Shown: positions 6,501 through 8,101 of the stretch, piece after piece
Position numbering within the stretch: the first letter of the stretch is position 1
How the letters are laid out: each line of letters opens with the position of its first letter
Assembly (NCBI GenBank): GCA_964396845.1
Contig: CAYNGH010000153.1
Location: forward strand, 1-8,101
Origin: CAYNGH01 sp964396845
GTDB lineage: Bacteria; Vulcanimicrobiota; JAJTBE01; CAYNGH01
DNA length: 8,101 bases
Reading direction: 5' to 3'
The notes under the pieces: generated by a model
What the model was told of the DNA's origin: nothing
Seen by the model: the letters and a program-made list of their open reading frames with translations, nothing else
Database searches by the model: none
Program-made: the position numbers and the translations under genes

Positions 6501-7761
6501 GTTCATAACCTTTTATCCTTATTTCCAGCTTCCCCTTGATGGTGGTCCATTTTACATCGGAATAAGAAGAATTGGTGGCATCCAGAATCACAACATACAT
6601 GAGGACGGGATTCAGGTATCCCATGCGGGAAACATTCAAATTGAAACGGCGACGGGTGTTTCGTTCCACATCGTGAACCTGAACCTTCATGGGATATGTG
6701 GAAGGTTTCTGCCCTAACTGTCCCGATATGGCAAAGGCTCGATCCTGAGTCATGGTTCCCACAATCCCCATGGAAGAGGCAAACTTGAAGGGGCGCATCA
6801 TGCTGGGCATAATCCCCTCGATATAAGCCGCGTTCAAGGGGATATTGGTGCTTCCCAACTGCATCATGGGATGGCCGAAGGCCAGGATAGCATCTCCCCT
6901 TCGATATGTGACGGTACCGGTCCCCCCAATAAAAAGATCCCCATCCACCAGGGTAACACCAATGGCAGAACCCGGCTCAACCCGGTATCCCCGGCTCATG
7001 GGGACATTGCTTCCACCGGGGACGGCAACAGGCTTCAGTCCAAAAGGTTTCAGCTCTTCCCTGATGGCATCCATGGTGCGGGGATTGAACCCCTGCACAT
7101 GAAGCAGTGTTGGAACCGGGGACATCACCATAGTTCCCGCCGGGACATCCTTTTCAATATTTGCAAAGTCCCTGTGAACCACCGCATCGAAATATCTTTC
7201 ACCACCGACTTCCACAGGGTTTTCCAGAACTGCCCTGACAGGCTGATGTTTCACATGATCCCTGCTGAGGGTTCCCCCTTCCCGGTGAAGATCCCGCATC
7301 ATATGTTCGATGGGGGTGACCCCGGCGATAGCTTCCTTGGAAAAGCCCCAGCCATAACCGATGGCCCCGATAAGGCGACCGTTTATATAGATGGGAGAAC
7401 CGCTCATCCCTGCGACAATGCCGGTGCGGTGGGTTACCGGGTAGCCTCCCACAACCTCCACCAGTATCATATCCGATTCTCCCAGGGCGTTCTTTATGCG
7501 TCCCATGACCACCACCGGGAAACTCTCAACCCGGGTTCCCTTGAAAACCGACAGACCATATCCCCGCATACCGGGACGAATCTCATCCGAGGTCATTATA
7601 TTCGGCGGATGACTGGAACTGCCGGGGCTTTCGCCGGTATTGGCAAGCATAATAAGAATAATGACAGCAATAATCCAGAGGCTGTGTAAAATCCTGGAAA
7701 CCGTCCTTCTTGGGGTGCAGGTTTCTGAGTGTTTCTGGTCTGATATTTGTGGCATGTTCAA
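3598..7761 (-). CDS. Large exported SpoIVB-like peptidase S55 / beta-propeller protein
   Basis: The product is 1387 aa from a TTG at 7759-7761, which has AAAGGCGG 8 nt upstream. ATG 7755 (two codons in) is possible but 14 nt from that site. Residues 23-40 are a hydrophobic signal or anchor segment behind basic residues. Residues about 55-390 match SpoIVB-type S55: GMRGYGL (64-70), TGIVAGMSGSPIYINGRLIGAI (113-134, candidate nucleophile Ser120) and ILAFGHPMM (His297) followed by FKFASSMGIVGTMTQDRAF. The Asp that precedes the Ser by 15 residues in SpoIVB is not conserved here (G105). Residues 455-630 look Ig-like plus a small conserved region; 633-700 is a Pro/Ser-rich linker. Seven repeats of G-x-[VIL]-[YF]-x-[VI] type at 765, 806, 847, 888, 925, 966 and 1008 make a seven-bladed propeller. 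Beta-sandwich regions follow (1020-1117, 1122-1335), then an Asp/Asn/Gly-rich tail. It is likely a cell-envelope or secreted scaffold or signalling peptidase; the substrate is unknown. Confidence 0.85.
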   Translation of the reverse strand: MNMPQISDQKHSETCTPRRTVSRILHSLWIIAVIILIMLANTGESPGSSSHPPNIMTSDEIRPGMRGYGLSVFKGTRVESFPVVVMGRIKNALGESDMILVEVVGGYPVTHRTGIVAGMSGSPIYINGRLIGAIGYGWGFSKEAIAGVTPIEHMMRDLHREGGTLSRDHVKHQPVRAVLENPVEVGGERYFDAVVHRDFANIEKDVPAGTMVMSPVPTLLHVQGFNPRTMDAIREELKPFGLKPVAVPGGSNVPMSRGYRVEPGSAIGVTLVDGDLFIGGTGTVTYRRGDAILAFGHPMMQLGSTNIPLNAAYIEGIMPSMMRPFKFASSMGIVGTMTQDRAFAISGQLGQKPSTYPMKVQVHDVERNTRRRFNLNVSRMGYLNPVLMYVVILDATNSSYSDVKWTTIKGKLEIRIKGYEPIRFEEYVSGRDASSQFPRLILSLFRFLDGNEFGDLEIEGIDLNVEMYPDRQVARILDLSTRNPHVRPGDRLEVTATLEDPEGKVFTRSVRIPVPADAQKGVVRIAASGADEMRDVYKQLQIKPVPPSNIHQVVDYIRKMERGNDLTFMASFPTRTVVYSGIRINDLPGTIQGMLLSSPRGSVENSLNSFRELVSLPYFVQGSHVITVQISHQIPSAQDAYAQEETSVEPTIPQPSSPSPEPDKVNSRLSALTGAFPIKIQPVPMSESKTPKKSESDKTAGTYMAALADSRDYFMGNFHGTSIIDGNIILGRVKEEIYTTHQAFVMAMVRDSSTGIIHLVEAPGGDVVKIDAQGKSSVVGNLREVLSPAMTASPDGNIYIGTGPNGRIFQVDPAGNLKLFATLPRDIIWDLLVEPGGTLLAACGNRGAVYRVDSAGRAKVVFEPSEAHVTALTFGDNGSFFAGCSNEGSIYKIEPTGEVTSFYRTGGSSINSLLYIEGNLWIASEELVYKVGGEDQHRVFFFPEQSVIRLAPGNDGSILVGTSAMGRVYRINADESIENLYEANINQVTAMDQDPDTGVIYAATGNPGGVIQIHPHYPDAGYYLSRVIDTGSFSEFGNLTWTVAVEEGTDIAMQTRSGNTISPDSTWSPWSLEYNHPEGQRIMSPPGRYVQVRAILRSSNPENTPWLYETALYYRHVSQSALMEFEAPDGAQRWSGSQDVKWKVFVSNPSVMAFDLYHSYDAGDSWEPVKRGILPALEDLQKSAREKSQKPMVMSYKWDTRKVDDDWYLLKVEGYDRTDPENRYLISQVVSKPVMICNTSPEATLTGEELRGELLVVEGFAKSSLVNVKEVHYRIGQGKWNIAFAKDGIFDDTREKFHVYLNPPYPNRFKIEVKVFDEAGNTGTDSKWISVKSVEQTRESDPENNGSDGDGNGDDNDNDNGDDEDQDRSDVRETTPADDDDEIMETD
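3670..3732 (-). repeat. Low-complexity triplet tract encoding an Asp/Asn/Gly-rich tail
   Basis: The plus strand is a run of GTC/GTT/GCC-like triplets. On the minus strand it encodes a stretch rich in D-G-D-G-N-G-D and D-N-D-N-D-N-G (about residues 1344-1367), which resembles the D-x-D-x-N-G calcium-loop pattern of secreted proteins. Such tracts are prone to slippage and to length variation between strains. Confidence 0.6.
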
Positions 7762-7820
7762 GGGCCAGTCCGCCTTTCCATAGTAATCAGTGAATTATTT
7801 CGAGAACCGATGGTGAAACC

Positions 7821-7835
7821 TTCTGCCCGGCAGAA
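7821..7835. promoter_or_regulatory. 15-bp palindrome upstream of the S55/propeller gene, candidate operator
   Basis: TTCTGCC-C-GGCAGAA is a perfect 7+1+7 palindrome, 60 bp before the TTG start of the S55 gene and 88 bp upstream of the tRNA promoter. No convincing -35/-10 pair was found for the S55 gene on the minus strand, so the position relative to its promoter is unknown. Confidence 0.4.
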
Positions 7836-7922
7836 ATATTTATGGATGATTCACAAAAAAAGTGTCTGCTAAGGGATTTTTGGCATCCCGATTTTTATTT
7901 TCCCATTTTTTTTAAATTGGTA

Positions 7923-7952
7923 TTGACGGGAAAAGGGCACATGGGATATACT
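7923..7952 (+). promoter_or_regulatory. Sigma70-type promoter of the tRNA cluster
   Basis: The -35 is TTGACG (7923-7928), the spacer 18 bp and the -10 TATACT (7947-7952). Initiation near 7959 would leave a leader of only a few nucleotides before the tRNA-Pro 5' end at 7966. Confidence 0.7.
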
Positions 7953-7965
7953 ATGGATGCCAATT

Positions 7966-8040
7966 CGAGGTGTGGCGCAGTCTGGCTAGCGCGTCTGCTT
8001 TGGGAGCAGAAGGCCGGAGGTTCAAATCCTCTCACCTCGA
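7966..8040 (+). tRNA. tRNA-Pro (anticodon TGG)
   Basis: This is a complete 75-nt cloverleaf. The acceptor arms CGAGGTG and CACCTCG pair perfectly. The anticodon stem is TCTGC/GCAGA with loop TTTGGGA (anticodon TGG at 8001-8003), and the T arm is GGAGG-TTCAAAT-CCTCT. The discriminator base is A8040. The 3' CCA is not encoded; CTG follows, so CCA must be added by the nucleotidyltransferase. It reads CCA and, with a modified wobble base, other proline codons. Confidence 0.95.
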
Positions 8041-8047
8041 CTGAACC

Positions 8048-8101
<54 letters not shown>

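Noticed and set aside
5866..6717. Plus-strand frame of 283 codons
   Set aside because: It lies entirely antisense to the S55/propeller gene. The protein is rich in Gly, His and Pro with no domain pattern and no convincing ribosome binding site.
7870..7915. Plus-strand hairpin GGGAT/ATCCC followed by a T-rich stretch, terminator-like
   Set aside because: The stem is only 5 bp, no plus-strand gene precedes it, and the whole region is T-rich.

Overview
The window looks like chromosomal DNA of a Gram-negative-type bacterium, most plausibly a sulfate-reducer-like member of Desulfobacterota. This is inferred from a short (class III/IV-type) PHA synthase paired with a small coiled-coil partner, a large exported SpoIVB-S55/beta-propeller protein, and consensus sigma70-type promoters. 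No 16S or other phylogenetic marker is present, so the lineage is a guess.

Region 1 (1-2524, minus strand) is a polyhydroxyalkanoate (PHA) operon. A consensus promoter (2473-2501), with a perfect 16-bp palindrome just upstream of its -35 box, drives a 167-aa phasin/PhaE-like gene, then phaC, then a short-chain dehydrogenase (probably the PhaB-type acetoacetyl-CoA reductase) that runs off the left edge. The reductase would supply (R)-3-hydroxyacyl-CoA, PhaC would polymerise it, and the coiled-coil protein would coat the granule or act as the synthase partner. Two RNA hairpins lie in the 145-nt gap between the phasin-like gene and phaC. One is a perfect 10-bp stem ending 8 nt before the phaC ribosome binding site. 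phaC and the reductase are 1 nt apart.

Region 2 (2525-2807) is AT-rich and has no supported gene. It contains the best structural find: a 90-bp element with perfect 18-bp terminal inverted repeats, flanked exactly by 10-bp direct repeats (9/10 identical). It is a MITE-like insertion of probable IS4/IS231 type.

Region 3 (2808-7761, minus strand) holds two genes for exported proteins, probably one transcription unit. The first is a 1387-aa anchored or secreted protein with an N-terminal SpoIVB-like S55 module, Ig-like regions, a seven-repeat beta-propeller, further beta-sandwich regions and an Asp/Asn/Gly-rich tail. The second is a 237-aa secreted protein with a PsbP/Mog1-like look. In the S55 module the conserved blocks appear in permuted order relative to Bacillus SpoIVB.

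Region 4 (7762-8101) is a divergent intergenic region with a 15-bp palindrome and a plus-strand promoter. The promoter drives a tRNA cluster: tRNA-Pro(TGG), complete, followed by tRNA-Arg(TCT), cut by the right edge.

No CRISPR array, transposase gene, integrase or rRNA was seen. Plus-strand reading frames opposite the minus-strand genes look like shadows.
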